DNA of 64,000 nt from Sitta carolinensis (taxonomy: Eukaryota; Chordata; Aves; Passeriformes; Sittidae), in the NCBI GenBank assembly GCA_032173965.1, contig CM063284.1, positions 64,168,863 to 64,232,862 of the forward strand, given 5' to 3'. The translations under genes and the position numbers were made by a program. Shown here in pieces: positions 1-12,900 of the stretch (within the stretch, counting starts at the first letter, position 1; each line of letters starts with the position of its first letter). Below the pieces are notes generated by a model, which saw nothing but the letters and a program-made list of their open reading frames with translations, did not search any database and was not told where the DNA came from.

Positions 1-3000
1 AAAAAAGACTTAATTCCCATTACCACAGAAGGATGTGATGAAAGGATTTCATTTCATATTGAACAAAACTACTTGCTTGCTCCAAAATGGTTTCATTTAA
101 TTTTAACCTCCCTTTCCTCCCACTTTCTAAAGGATAACTTCACAGGAAATTTCTAAACAGAAAGTTTTGAAATCATGCTTCAGTCTTCTTTTTCAAGACC
201 AAAAAAGACATACCATACCAAGATACTTCAACTACATTTTTCTCCTGAATGGATTAGTAAAACCAATACAAATTCACATCACTTGTCAGCATTGCCCACT
301 CATCCTGCTTTTATTTTTTGCCAGGATGCATTTTGGCTTCTGACATTTGCATGTTCTGACTGACAGCTGAACCCCAGTGCTTTTCGGATAACTGGTTTGG
401 TTATTTTAGGAGCAGTACAGAGTCAGCTACAGGGTGGTAGATGTTCTGTATTTTTGTTTTACAACTAAAAAATAAGACAACGTTGTCATACTCACTCTGC
501 TTATGAAGACTGGCAGATGCCAAATATCTGCAATTTTGATTTAGTCCAAGCATTTTTCATACAAGAGCTCTCACTTCTGCCAATAGAAATTGGGCAGTTG
601 GCAGAACTGTCAGCTGAGGGCTGCAAAACCCAATGGGTCTTGGCCTTAAAGTTACTCGTTGCTTATTCATGTCTAAGATGTGGAAACTAAACAGACACCC
701 ACAAGAGTTATCAAATAACTTGTTTTTTCATCCTAATGCTGTCTGTAAATACATAATTGTTGAAATGCTTATGATCAAACTCAAATGTAGCAATACTGTT
801 ACAATAAAAATCACATACCACAAAAACACATGAAAGTTTTGGTTTACTTAACAGACAAACATAGTGATCTTTACAACATGGCTCATTAGTAGGCTTGTAC
901 TATACCATCCTAGCCTGGCTTTCTCCAACCAGATCACAGAACCCTTAAGAATTCAAACTATCAAGAGCTCCTATGGACCCTCTCTGGGAACATGCTCAAA
1001 AACTGGCTTCATGAGTCTTCAGCATAAGCTTCCATGCTTTCCTGAACATTCCCCTCTGGGTGTGACTGGATTAGGTACCTGCACCATTCTTCAAGCCACT
1101 AAAACGTTTACTGCAAACTTTAAGCAGTGAAGAGAGGCTCCAGCTGGCCTTCTCCACTGAACAGTCTCAGTATGCAACCTCTTCAACAAAAACTCTGGCA
1201 TAAGAAATACATCATGAAGCTTTGCTTGAATGCCAAGTGCTGTGCAAGTATTGAGTTTTAATGTTACCATCTTTTGAAGATGCACTGCTCACCAATGAGT
1301 TCCTCGGTAAATCATCACTCTAAGAGGAAACAGAGAGGCAAAAATCATCATTCTTGAGGAGCTGAGGATGCAGGGAATAATAAAGAGTCAAAGTACCACT
1401 GCCAGAACTGTAGAACCATATGAGAACAAGGTAAGTGTTACATGAAATAGGACTCCTGCTACAGCTCTGACTCTGCTGTGAGGACCCTGAGATGCAGCTT
1501 CTGCACACAAAAAGCATGCGCATATTCATCCTCTAAGACTTTTAGAAGCAAGTTGTTTAACAGAGAACTGCATTGTAGGAGTGTTAATACAACAGAAGAT
1601 GGCAATAGTTTCAATTTCTTTACAGTTTCTGGGCTTGTCAGTGTGGACAAAGGAAATACTTTGGAAGTACTAATAACTTGCTCTTTGAAAAACTCACTGG
1701 ATGTCCATGCCAGTAAGGGATACAAACTTGTTTCTCAGGCCCATGAAACTAGAAGAAATGCTGCTATCAGGACTTAAAATTACACTTAAGACATCAGAAA
1801 TCTCAAATGGCAACACTTCTGAGAAATCTACAATATTTGATCTCAGCCTAAGAAACCATTACAAAATTGATTTTAAAAAAAAATATAGAACTAAGAAGCT
1901 AGTGGCATTCTGAATAATAACCCGTGGTTTATTTTGACTTCCAAACTCAAGTTTTATATTTTGTTGTCAAGCATTGTGTTAAGAATCAGATGCCTCTTCT
2001 AGATAGGCTTCAGAGTACAGATGTCAGGAAGGAGAAGGTTTGCAGGACATCTGTAAGATGTTCAACACCTTTATGGATATGCATTGTCCAAAGCATGATC
2101 CCACCACTGCCTGAACACAGGAATAATTCAAGCTTAAACCCAGGATGATTCTGAGTAGCTTTATCATTTGAGGGAAGCCATTCACACATCTCTAACCTCA
2201 GCCACTCACATTATTGAAAAATCAAACAGGAACTTTCATATTCTATGATTCTGCGATAAGAAGAATTAAAACAAGCTAGGGCTGCTTTACAGTCTGGCCA
2301 CTGGTGCTGCCTAACACATTTCCTATTACCAGCACTTTGGAAAATGGGGATAGAGGGTCTCCAAGTACAGCCTCTCTGTAGCCTTTACTTACTTCCTTCA
2401 GACAGATTTTTAAGTATCCAAGAGGATTGGCCCCTCTGTGGCTAAATTTAGGTAACATACTGCAGGCATGTTTTTGTATTTTTCCCCTTCATAACAGAGG
2501 CAAGTGTCTGCTTGTTTTTTCCTATTGTATTAAAAAGCTGCCTGGTATTAAATTATACTAATTCTACAAAGAAACTCAGTCTTTCCTATTTCTCCTTAGA
2601 GAATTTCTATTCCCCAATAGGAAGAAGGCACTTTTTTCAGTCTTAAAATGAGTACAGCTTTTAAAATTAACTTCATATTTTTCACTAACAAAACCAACTT
2701 TTCCAAGCAATATTTCATATTTGAGCTGGGCCCCACTGCTGGGTAGTCTAACAAGTGAAAACATAAATCTGTCACTAGCTGTTAACTATTAGCTCTCCCT
2801 TATAGCAATAGAAAACTCAGCTTGTGCTTCCTTCCTTAAGAATAACTTATTCCATTAAAACTCAAATCCAGCAGATTTCCTATGAATACACAAATTAAAT
2901 GCATCAAATACAGATGCAGTAGAATAGGTGCAGTACCTAGACACATTGCAAATTACAACATGCAGCTCTGGATTTTGCTCATTAACACACAGGTAAATTC

Positions 3001-3649
3001 ACACCTGAAACTTTGGAACTGACCAGGAATAAGCACAAATTTTTGCCAGGTTTCAGTCCTAGCACTACTTTCAATGAAGAAATGAACCCAAGGCACTCAC
3101 AACACTATAAAAGATGAGTACAACCAGGTTTGAGATTATTTTTACAGTAATATTGGAGAGAGGACCTTGCTAGAGATTCCCCTTCCTGTGCCTAGTTCTG
3201 CTTCATATGAATATCTGCATCCCTTAAGCTTGGCAGCATTACCCATCCTCTCCGGATTTCCTGCTACAGCCAACACTGTGAAACAGCTACGTTGGAAGCT
3301 TTGGTCTTCTGACCATCTCTTACTTTATCCTGAACAAAGGAACTCAAAGCAGTACAGGTTAGGATGTCTTGTTACACTTTTTTCTAAGCATTACTGCTCT
3401 AAAGGAGCAGTACCTTTGAGAGCAACATTTTATGGATCTAGCATAACAAAGCCATAGAAAAGCCATACACACCATGGGATAAATCAACCTCTACAATTTT
3501 CACAGTGGTTCTTATTAAAAATGCTAGCAGAGACAGAGCTTTCACCTAAGGCACAGTTATCTAAGCTTCTTTCCATTATTACATTTTAGCTCCTGCTGGA
3601 AGCTGGGGGCAGGAGGGAACCTCTTTTACCCTTTATTGCTTCAAAAGGA
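1..3649. other. Upstream non-coding DNA
   Basis: AT-rich sequence in which all open frames are short (under 100 codons) and unrelated to known proteins. The only recognisable item is a possible CR1 tail near 2.25 kb. No RNA gene or CpG island is seen. Confidence 0.7.
2200..2262 (+). mobile_element. Possible CR1 3' tail
   Basis: The sequence attctatgattctgcgat near 2240-2258 resembles the ATTCTATG-type tail repeats that end CR1 elements, preceded by caggaactttc. The upstream part is too diverged to match with confidence, so the left edge is approximate. Confidence 0.4.
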
Positions 3650-3651
3650 TT

Positions 3652-3866
3652 GTATATCCTGTGATATCTCAAGTTGGAAAAGACCCATAAAAGTCATTGA
3701 GACAAACTTCCTGATTTTTGCAGGTCTACCAAAAACTGGACCACATGACGAAGTGCCATTCAGACGCTTCTTGAACCCTGACTGGTGTAGTGCCACGACC
3801 ACGTCCCTGGGCCTGTTCAAATGCCTGACACCCCCTCAACAAGGAAACTTCTTCTAATGCCTGAAG
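3652..3866 (-). mobile_element. CR1 LINE fragment, old
   Basis: Recognisable CR1 3' segments read from the complementary strand: gttggaaaagacccataaaa, ccatgtccctgggc-like text (ccacgtccctgggcctg), ttcaaatgcctgacaccc and aaacttcttctaatgcc. Many substitutions and small indels mark it as an old copy. It is truncated and non-coding. Confidence 0.82.
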
Positions 3867-3867
3867 T

Positions 3868-6800
3868 AACATAGCTGATGTCAAATGTGAAAATGTTTAA
3901 TTCTCACCTCTGAGGAGCTACATTAAACTCATAATAGATACTTCTTCTCCCAGGAAGTGGCAGGAGTTGAATTACAGGCAGAACAGGATGCTTCAGTGCA
4001 CTAACAGGTGTAGGATCTCATCTATCAAGTACCTTTTTTCCAAGTCTACTTTTAAAGGCACTCCTACACACTCCTGCACACTTAAAGTGTGCAAGCTTTT
4101 GGAAAGCACCATGTCATTTCAAATGGAATAGTCTGTGGAAATTTTATCTCCTTATCATGAGTTATCATTTACAAGGAATATGCTCAGGTTATTTTAGTGT
4201 TTCTATTGCTGTTAGCTTTCAGAGTGCGTTCGTTGAAGCCACGAGGACTCTTGATCTCCAAAACTGTTTAGTTTAAAGACAAGTTCTTTTCTTTGCTTGT
4301 ATAGACACAGAACAATCTGGAAAGCAACCTGCTTGCTGAATACTCTGCTTTGTTTGGACATATTGGGAAGAATTTTCCAACCATCTCTTTCTATACAGTC
4401 TACAGTCTGTCTTGGGTAAGGAATAACATGGTCAATATGCAACATTTGTGCTTTGGGCTTTCACTGGAAGGGTCATTAAACAGAAGAGTCTCTTTTTTTT
4501 TCTTCTTTTGAAGAAAAAACCCTTTTGATTCATTCTTATGATGATTGAACATTGCTTTGTTCAGACTTTTTGTGTCATCTGCATTCAGAATGTCTCCTTT
4601 GTATATCAGTTTTCTTCCTACTGATTCATGCTCCACCTTCATCTCACTTCATGAGTCATCTTCTATACTATTTGCAGCACTTAACACTTCTGGCAGTGAG
4701 GCCTGACTTCTAGAGTTATTTATGGCAATAAAAGGCTGAGGAGCAGATAACTCAGGAAACTTGTAACAGGATAGTGATTACCTCAACCCTAGATCCTCTG
4801 TGTGGGTTTAATACTGCTAAACCTCACATAGAAAATGACAGAATTCAGCCTCCTGGCTAATCACATAATCACCACATCTTTCAGGACTAAGTGCTGCCCA
4901 CAGCAGCAGGGCTGTAGGATTGGGCTGCTCATTTGTATGCAACAGAGACCAGTATGATGATTACAAAGCTTTAACAATACCATTCTTAAATCTCATCAGC
5001 AGTAATAAAGTAACTTCTCTAAATCCTCAGGACCTCATTACCAAATCCCCACATCTGTTGAGCGTACAGCAACATTGCAAGCTCCACAGACACATCACTC
5101 ACCAGCAAAGGGTAATTCCCACTGCAGACAACACTCCCTTATGAGTGAGCACTGAGGTTATTAGAACATCATTATTTCTAGGCTTTCACTGGTGTTGGAG
5201 TCCACCACCTCCACGCAAGAAAAAAAAAGCAAAAGGCAAGCAGCAAAGTGTGACCCCAACAACAAAATATACCCTGCTTAAAGCTTTTAATATCTCTACA
5301 AAGAGATGCCCTCGGACAGACACTGAAGAAACCCCCAGCTAGGCTGGAAAAAGATCAGTTTGGAAATGAGGAAATGGGTGATTTTACAGTGAAGGACCTG
5401 AAGCCTTCTGCTGAAGCAAAGAAACAGGTCATCTAACCCTGTTGTGTATTTTTCCAGTGTTTGTTTTATCACCTGAAACCCTCTATTTCTTTATAAATCA
5501 AGCTAATGCAGACAGTTTTGTACAACCTACTACCAAAATCTGAATAACTGCAGTGGGTTTTATATTCATCTCATAGATGTTGCAAGTCCAGGTTTTTTTG
5601 CGGAAAGCCTGGAAGATTACTCTAAAAATATTCACAAGAGAGGAAACTTCTGGAGCAGTCTTTTTTCGTTCCTATAGCAAAAGATTCACAGTCCATGGAC
5701 ACCACAGCAAATTGACTAAATTCAGCGATAAGTGGAGTAATCTTCTGATCACATTTGGGTAGAAATACAGAAAGAACTGCTGCATGTTTTTTACAAATAC
5801 CTAATTCCATCCCTCATTACAGAGCATTGTGCATTTTGTTGTTTTGTTCTAGGTTAGGGAAGAGGAACTGAACAAAATGCCACAACACACCACATCATTT
5901 TTTTCCCCTCAGAAACCGCTAACCAAATCACAAGGAAACAGACTGAAAAGGACTGCCCAGGTTTTGAAAGTCAAGAAAGTACAGATACTCTCAGTCCTCA
6001 TCTTCAGCAGGGCTGCTGCTGAAGAAAATAACTGCAGTGGACACCACAAACAATTATACTAAGGAGGACACTGTCACTGAGTCTTGACAACTTACAACTG
6101 CATCAGTGAATCAATCTGGGTCTGCCTTGCAAATATGAAGAACTCCTCTGTTCCCTGCAAATGTCTTTTTTGAGAGCATAAGTAAATGATTTATCACAGG
6201 GCACAGCTGAGTCTTGCTGCTACCTATCTCACTTGGGAAAAGGTACCTAATCTGTGTGTAACAATACATTAATTAGGAGAAACAAGTGAGAAGAACCAGG
6301 AACAGGCAAATCAATAACTAGCCAGTCACTAAATTCAAGCACACACATATTATCATGATTCTATCAAATGTAACTTATTATTATTATTTTATTGAATTTA
6401 TCTGACTTCTTTAATGGCTCCATGAAAAGATTCCCCTTTCCTAGGGATCAGGAGGCTGGAAACACATTATGTACACACAGGAAGACATAAAAAGCCAGAG
6501 CACACAGGGAAAAAGCTGTGACCAGCAGGGATTTGGGGCAGTAGAAAACATAGTGGGACCCTAAGAATTTTAACTTACCGTGCAGAGAGCTGATATCTTC
6601 AAACAATAAGGTGACAACAGGCCCCAAGAACATCTATTTGATAAGCATTGAGCAAATGAGGGAAAGACAGAACAAGTACCAAAATTAAAATGTAGAAAAC
6701 AACTAATGGGCTGCGATATACAGAGCACAGGTGAGTTGGAAGGAGATGACTGTTTCTGTTCCAGAGTTGTGTATCTGGTCAGTCTCTTAACTTTGGAATC

Positions 6801-9479
6801 CTCTATGCCCTACCTCAAATGGGCATAAAACATTTACTATAGCCAGCTCTTCCAAAAAACACCAAGTAAAGCAATTATGCCATTTGCAGTATCTCTGCCA
6901 TCGGCCCTACCACCACCTCCTGGTCCATGCCCACTTCCATTTGGGCCACTGGCTCTGCCCACCTCCCTTCCTCACTAATCCCACACTGTTCTCACCTCTG
7001 CTCCTAGCCTGGCTTTTTTACTTTCTTACCTTCAGCTACAGGTGACACATTCTTCCTTTCCACTTTCCCAGCCAAGGAAATCCAGCTGCAGCACAGGACC
7101 ACTCTTCTATCAAACCACAGGCCAAGCACTGCAGAACAGATTAAAAGATAGCCCCTATTTTTACAGCTTTGTGTCAGTTCTCCTATCACTCTCAAGAATA
7201 AAAAAAGCTTTCCTGCTTTCTCCTCTCTTGACAGACTTGTTCTAAATCACTAAGGGGAGGAGCGAGAGATCATCTCGTTTCCTAAGCAGCCGGAATCCCA
7301 CCTGAGAAGCTGAGAAAGGCAGCCCATTAGACAGAGCTTTCTCTTTCAGCCCACATCCAGACTTGGTCCAGTTGGCATGGTTTGCAAAAAAAATATATTA
7401 ACAATAGAGAAGAAAACCTGAAAATGACCCAGTGTTGCCTGGAAAGATCCATGGAGAAACAGGAAGACGAGGGAAGAAAACCATTAGAAAAAGAAAAACT
7501 TTACTCAGCTAGTTCAAAATTTTCCAACAACCTGAAAAATAGGAAATGTAAGAGACCTGAGGGTACATTGTCACTACACAGTTAACCCAAGATGTTCTTT
7601 GAATTTTGTTTCTTGGGTGCATTTAGCTAAGACTACCTGGCCAGGAATGGAATAAAAACTGTTGTATGCACATGCATACATCCATACAGACTATTCCACT
7701 GAGTTAGAGTAATTTGCCTGTGCTGGCAATGAAGTTACTCAAGTCCTAATAGTCTCCCAGTGCCTGGTCATGGTTTCAGAAAGGCAAATAACAGTCTGTT
7801 TGCAGCCCATGTTGTTTCTTCCATTATTTCCTGGGCAAGAATTTTAACTCCCTGCAGCACAAAACCTGAAAACCCCCTGATGATACAGAGAGAAAAGTGC
7901 AGCATCAGGAAAGGTGCCTTTTTGCAACAGGGCTACTCATGTGGTTCTGTCTGGCTCATCTGTGTGTCACACGTGACTGTTAATCTCTCAAATCAACTAT
8001 GCAGCAAAGGTACCCTGGAAAAAGCAACAAGAAGTGTAGGACTAATAGCAGGCTATCTCAGATAAACTTCCTAGAATCAAAGATTTGAGATGAAGGTGGG
8101 GCATGGTGTAATTCAACTGGTGGGCTGAGAAATGATGCTGTCTAGCTTGTCAGCTTTACTTGGGGAGGGCACAAATCTGTTTCAGAAGTGAAACATTCAA
8201 TTCTTTCTCCTGTGCACATCCAAGAACTTAAGCCCAGAGCAGGTAACTTTCCCACATGCATCTGTTGGGGCAGGGTGCATGTTAAAGGTAGGTAGCCTGG
8301 TACATGCTTTGTGAAGGGGTTGTTGTGTTGTCTGCCTGACCCCATTTACCAGGGGGAGAAACATTCTGAGTCTTTCTAGGATGCTTTCTGGAAGAGGCTG
8401 AACACTGTGTAGAAGCAGTGGAACCCAACTTCAGAAAAAAACCCACATGGATTTCTCCTTTTACAATCTTCACAACATTAATTGGAGGATCTGCTGAAAC
8501 CCACAATTTCATGCTTTTTGACACAATAAGCTTCTGAGCCTCTTCCTGCAATAGAAGATACAAACTCTTGGCTGGGCAGACAGTTTAAATATTTTCTGGA
8601 TTTGGAAATAATTTTAAAATACAAACCAAATGTCTCTGTTGAGTAAACTAATTTCTGTGTTATTAATAAGAGGAGCAGTTAAAGCCTGACTTATTGAATT
8701 GTGTATTTAACTGAACACTGATCTAACTCCCACTGAAAACCATCCATGTCTTTCCATTACTTTCAGTGGATGTTGGACTTGTCTCTTAATGCTTAAGAGA
8801 ATAGCTAAACTGGGAGAAGTTACATTTCTGAACAAAGAAACAGCTTGCTGTTTTGACTTAGTTCAAAGGAACAGTACATTGTGAATATTCCTGTGTATAA
8901 AATTACACTGAGATGTAGCTGACAGCTGCAGGGCTCCTCACCATGGCTTACTGCACCAAAAAAAGCAGGAGAGCAAAGAGGTGCCAGGGGTCTGCTTTTT
9001 AAAATTCCTTCAAGTATTAGATTTTCTCCTGTTTGGCAGCTGGCTCTCTTACCAACACCCTCGGGGCACAGTTCAACAGCTCCCATGACTAAGCTCCACG
9101 GACTTGTGTCATGGTCACATTTGCACTACTCCCTGTCCCTTGACAGGTTGAAAAGGCACCAGCTAAGCAACAGGAGCCCACAACACCATAGCAACTGTGG
9201 AGGAGAGCACTGGTCTGCCTCCCCGTCAGCGGCGATCTCTCTCTGCTAACCATGCATGGAGAGACACACACAAGTCTAGGCAAGGCTGACTTGAGCAAAG
9301 ATGCCAGGGCTGAGATAGGAGGGGGGGCAGAAGCATCTCAGGAGGTCAGCCCAGCCAGGGCTTGCCCTCCTCAGACATAACCATCGTGGACCTGTTTCCA
9401 TAGGAGCAATTTGCCTGAATTTAATCCCTTGATCTTTACCAGAGGGCTGCCAACTTTCAGAGACTGAACTCGAATGGGC
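3868..9479. other. Upstream non-coding DNA
   Basis: No exon, RNA gene or clear mobile element is seen. It includes short T- and A-rich tracts (about 4491-4505 and 5219-5228). The longest open frame here (7760-8065, 101 codons) has no recognisable content. GC content rises gently after 8.9 kb towards the CpG-rich patch. Confidence 0.65.
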
Positions 9480-9900
9480 TGAACAACAAAGTCGGAGCTA
9501 CAGATTTTTGAGTGCATCAGCATCACCGGTGCTCAGCTCAGGTGCAGGCCAGAGGATTCCTACCCCTGCTCTTTGGGCACAACCCCACAGTCCCTGCTCT
9601 GAACCACGGACGCCCTGGGAGAGGCAGCGAGACCTTACCTCAGGTAATGTGCGTGGGGAGGCCTTCCGGAGCCTCCTGCTTGCATGATGAAGAAATGGTC
9701 GGTGCACGATGCTGTAACACGTAGTCAAGCTCCTCTGAGCACACAGGGTTGAGTGCAGTTTGCTGCTCCTGGCCTGGGATTTTCCCCGGAATTCCAGCAC
9801 AAAGCGCCCCCGGCAGGGGTCACCCTGCCCCACGAAACTCTCTTCTCCCGGCGCCGCTCCCAGCCCCAGCCCTTCCACTGGGGACATCAGGTGTTTATTC
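9480..9900. promoter_or_regulatory. Small CpG-rich patch, 26 kb upstream of RBM24
   Basis: About 420 bp with some twenty CpG dinucleotides and raised GC, against CpG-poor surroundings. It ends at a long T tract. It could be a promoter for a non-coding RNA or a distal regulatory island. GTAATG after CTCAG near 9645 (plus strand) and GTAAGG (minus strand) are possible donors but weak evidence. Overlapping open frames on both strands (up to 129 codons) have no family features and are probably by-products of GC content. Confidence 0.35.
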
Positions 9901-9910
9901 CTGCCTCCTG

Positions 9911-9959
9911 CCTTTTTTTTTTTTTTTTTTTTTTTTTTCTTTTTTTTTTTTTTTTCCCT
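9911..9959 (+). repeat. Long T/pyrimidine tract
   Basis: Forty-three bases of T interrupted by one C, flanked by more pyrimidines. On the other strand this is an A tract, but no polyadenylation signal or transcript-like sequence adjoins it, so a retroposed tail is not supported. Confidence 0.95.
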
Positions 9960-12900
9960 GTGTTTCTGAACAGGGAGGAAGAATATTCCGTGCGTGCTGT
10001 TTATGCTGCTGTCCCTTTTAAGTCAGTTTCCTAAGATACCCAGCTAAAAGAAAGATGTGAATATCTATTCGTTCACGCTGTCGCCAGGATGAAAAAGGGA
10101 GAAAAAATAGACTTCCAAGAATACAGAAAGACAAGTTCACTGGAAGTAAAATTATGTATGTACTATCAGTTTGCATTTTCTTTTACTCCAGAGGCAACTT
10201 TGCCACAGGAAGCAATGCCAGCCATTCTCCTCAGAGATTCTTCCTACAAGAGTCACCTCTATTGAAGGGGTATGTTCTGTGTGATGCTGAAATAAAGAGT
10301 TCAAAGGAAGGGAAAGAAATGCTCAAAATAATCAGTGGATCAGGGACCAGTTTTGCTTTTATGGGGGTTTGTATCTGTCTGAAGGAAAGGCAATAGCCAG
10401 GATCCTGTACTGGTGGCAGCTTGCAGGGTCAGGCTCCTTTGCCTAAGGCTGACACTCATGTTTGTCCGTAGAGCTTGTTTCTGGGCAGGTGAGAGCGCTG
10501 CTGGAGGTCCCCGTGGGGCATGGTGAGAGCTCCTCCCTTCATGAGTCTTTATTTCTTCTCCCCTCGTAACTGATTCTGCCTCTTTCCCTTCCCTTCCTCA
10601 TTTTGTTCCTCTATTCCTCTGACACTGTTCCTTATGACCCAGTTTGCTTTCTCTCCAGCATGCAGAGGAGTCACTAGGCTTTTTCCTGTCCTTACTGCAC
10701 TGCAGTTCTTTATACACTGAAGAAGACTGTTCCATTTAAAATATCAGCCCTTGCTGCTGGATCACCAAAATCCTCCGATCTCCAAATAATGCCTGAACTG
10801 CTGGCACAAATGTTTTTCTCACAAAAAGCAAGACATAGTTGACCACTATGCCCTACATCTTTGGGGAGACACAAAATACAAACCTAGTCCAAATTTTCAA
10901 ATAAGCCCGTAATATTTGATAGACAGGAGTAGTTGGCAGGAACTGAGATGTCTCCAATTTTGAGGCATTTGAATTTATCATCCAAATGGTTTTATGTTGC
11001 ATAAGTCTCTGTTTTATAAACAGCCTGTAGTGCTGAGACACTGCTGCAGCAGCTCTCGGGAGCTCTCTCTCGTGAAGCCACACTGTTTCTTAAATTGCTC
11101 TGTTCTCACTTTTAATATTATCCAGAACGATGAAACTAAATTTGTTCTTTAGAGCTTTGCATTAGCTGCCTGTCTCTGTCAGTGCACTTCAGACCAAGCC
11201 AAAATACTGAATGGTGGGAGTATAATTGTGCTGCACAATACGATGCTTTGGCATGAGTTCAAGAAGCTTAATGCCAGAAAGGGTCAGTAAATAATGTCAT
11301 TACTTCCTATATAAATTATATTAATTACAGACTATAGTACTAAGGGTACAGAAGGATCGTAAGTGAAAAAAAAAATTAACCAGGAGCCTTCAACCTCCCT
11401 TTGTTTTTCAGTGTTACCTTTACACTTCAAAACAACTTATCCTCTTTTCAACTTCTGTCAGAAGTGCATGTTTCCTTTGAGGAGCCAGAAGTTCTTATTT
11501 CAGGCAGCATATCAAGAGAAACCATGTTTTCCCAGTGCAGAGTCAGCAAGCAATGAAAAGAGACTTCAGTGACTGTAGAAGCAACTACTGAAAATATGCC
11601 AATTGGTATAAGACTCCTACATCTTAATGTGCAGGGAAGGTTTGGGAGCAGCAGGCATAGGGAAAGGGCAGAATTAATGAGGAGGGAGGGCTGGATACCA
11701 AGGTGCTTTAGAATAAAAAAGTCCCTCCCAGAATGGCAATAACAAAATTATTTCCCTCCTCCTTATGAAAAACAAAGCAAAGCAAAACAAAACATGAAGT
11801 TTTGATAAAACAAAGAGGCATCTTTACTTTACAAAGTAATCCCAGAATCAATCACACACAGCAGGAACTCAATTTAGCACAGTGAATTCCCTCTCTTTCC
11901 TGTTGACTTGCAGATTAGGAAGGCACAGGATAAAGAGATCCTGTTAGGGATATTAACGGAGCTCTCCTGCAAAGATACCATACATAAGCTCTGATCACAG
12001 CCTCTCCTTACCATGAAGCAGTCAGCTCTGGAGACGTGTTTCCAGCTGATTGACACTATCTCAGAGAGCGTGAGGACAGAGACAAGCTAGAATGTCCTAC
12101 CCAAGTGTGTGACCCCTGTGTGCCCTCACTCACAGCTAACCATTAACCCTTCTGCCTGGGATTTAATTCTGTGGAGTGATTTGTTCTGAAAGAGACCTGA
12201 CTGATATATACATAGCAAAAGAAACCTGCCCACTATCATCACTTTTCCACTCCCCTTATATGCAGTTTTCTCTTGTTCTTTCTGTGTTTTGTGTTTAACA
12301 ATGATGATGCTAGATGCTAGATCTGTTCTTCCTCTTTGGCAGTTTTAGCATAAGAATTGTTTTGCTTTGGAGGAAAGGGAAAGTGGGGAAAGAAAATTAA
12401 TAAGGTAAACATAAATTCAGAAAAATATTTGCAAAGACAGCACTGGGAAAATTCTCTCTCCTCCACATGACAGCACTTAGTGTGCTGTAGCAATATGTAG
12501 TGACTGGCTCCTACAGTATGCTGATATGACTGCTTCCATTATTTTCATTCTGTTTATATTCTGGAAGATGCTAAAGACAGCTAGTGATACGGAAGGCAAT
12601 GGTTATTGGTGATGGCAACTCTGATAGCTGCTGAGACTAGAGTCACACTTAAAAGTGTAAGATCCCGCTGCAGAAAGTTCTGCTGGTACTAAAACTTCCT
12701 TCTGAAGTGGTAGTCTCACTCAGTTGCCATAGCCATTACCTTTCCTGTTACACTCTCTGGATGCCTAGAGCTTAAAACATGAGCTATTACAGTTGGAATT
12801 ACTGAGCTAAAGCTCTCAGCCTGGGACTACAAAGGATCGTGATCCTCAGTAAAACACTTACACTGTGACGTCTTCTACAGTGGTAAATAAAACATGCCTG

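Noticed and set aside
9913..10030. Poly-T tract as the tail of a retroposed gene copy on the minus strand
   Set aside because: No polyadenylation signal complement next to it and no recognisable transcript sequence.
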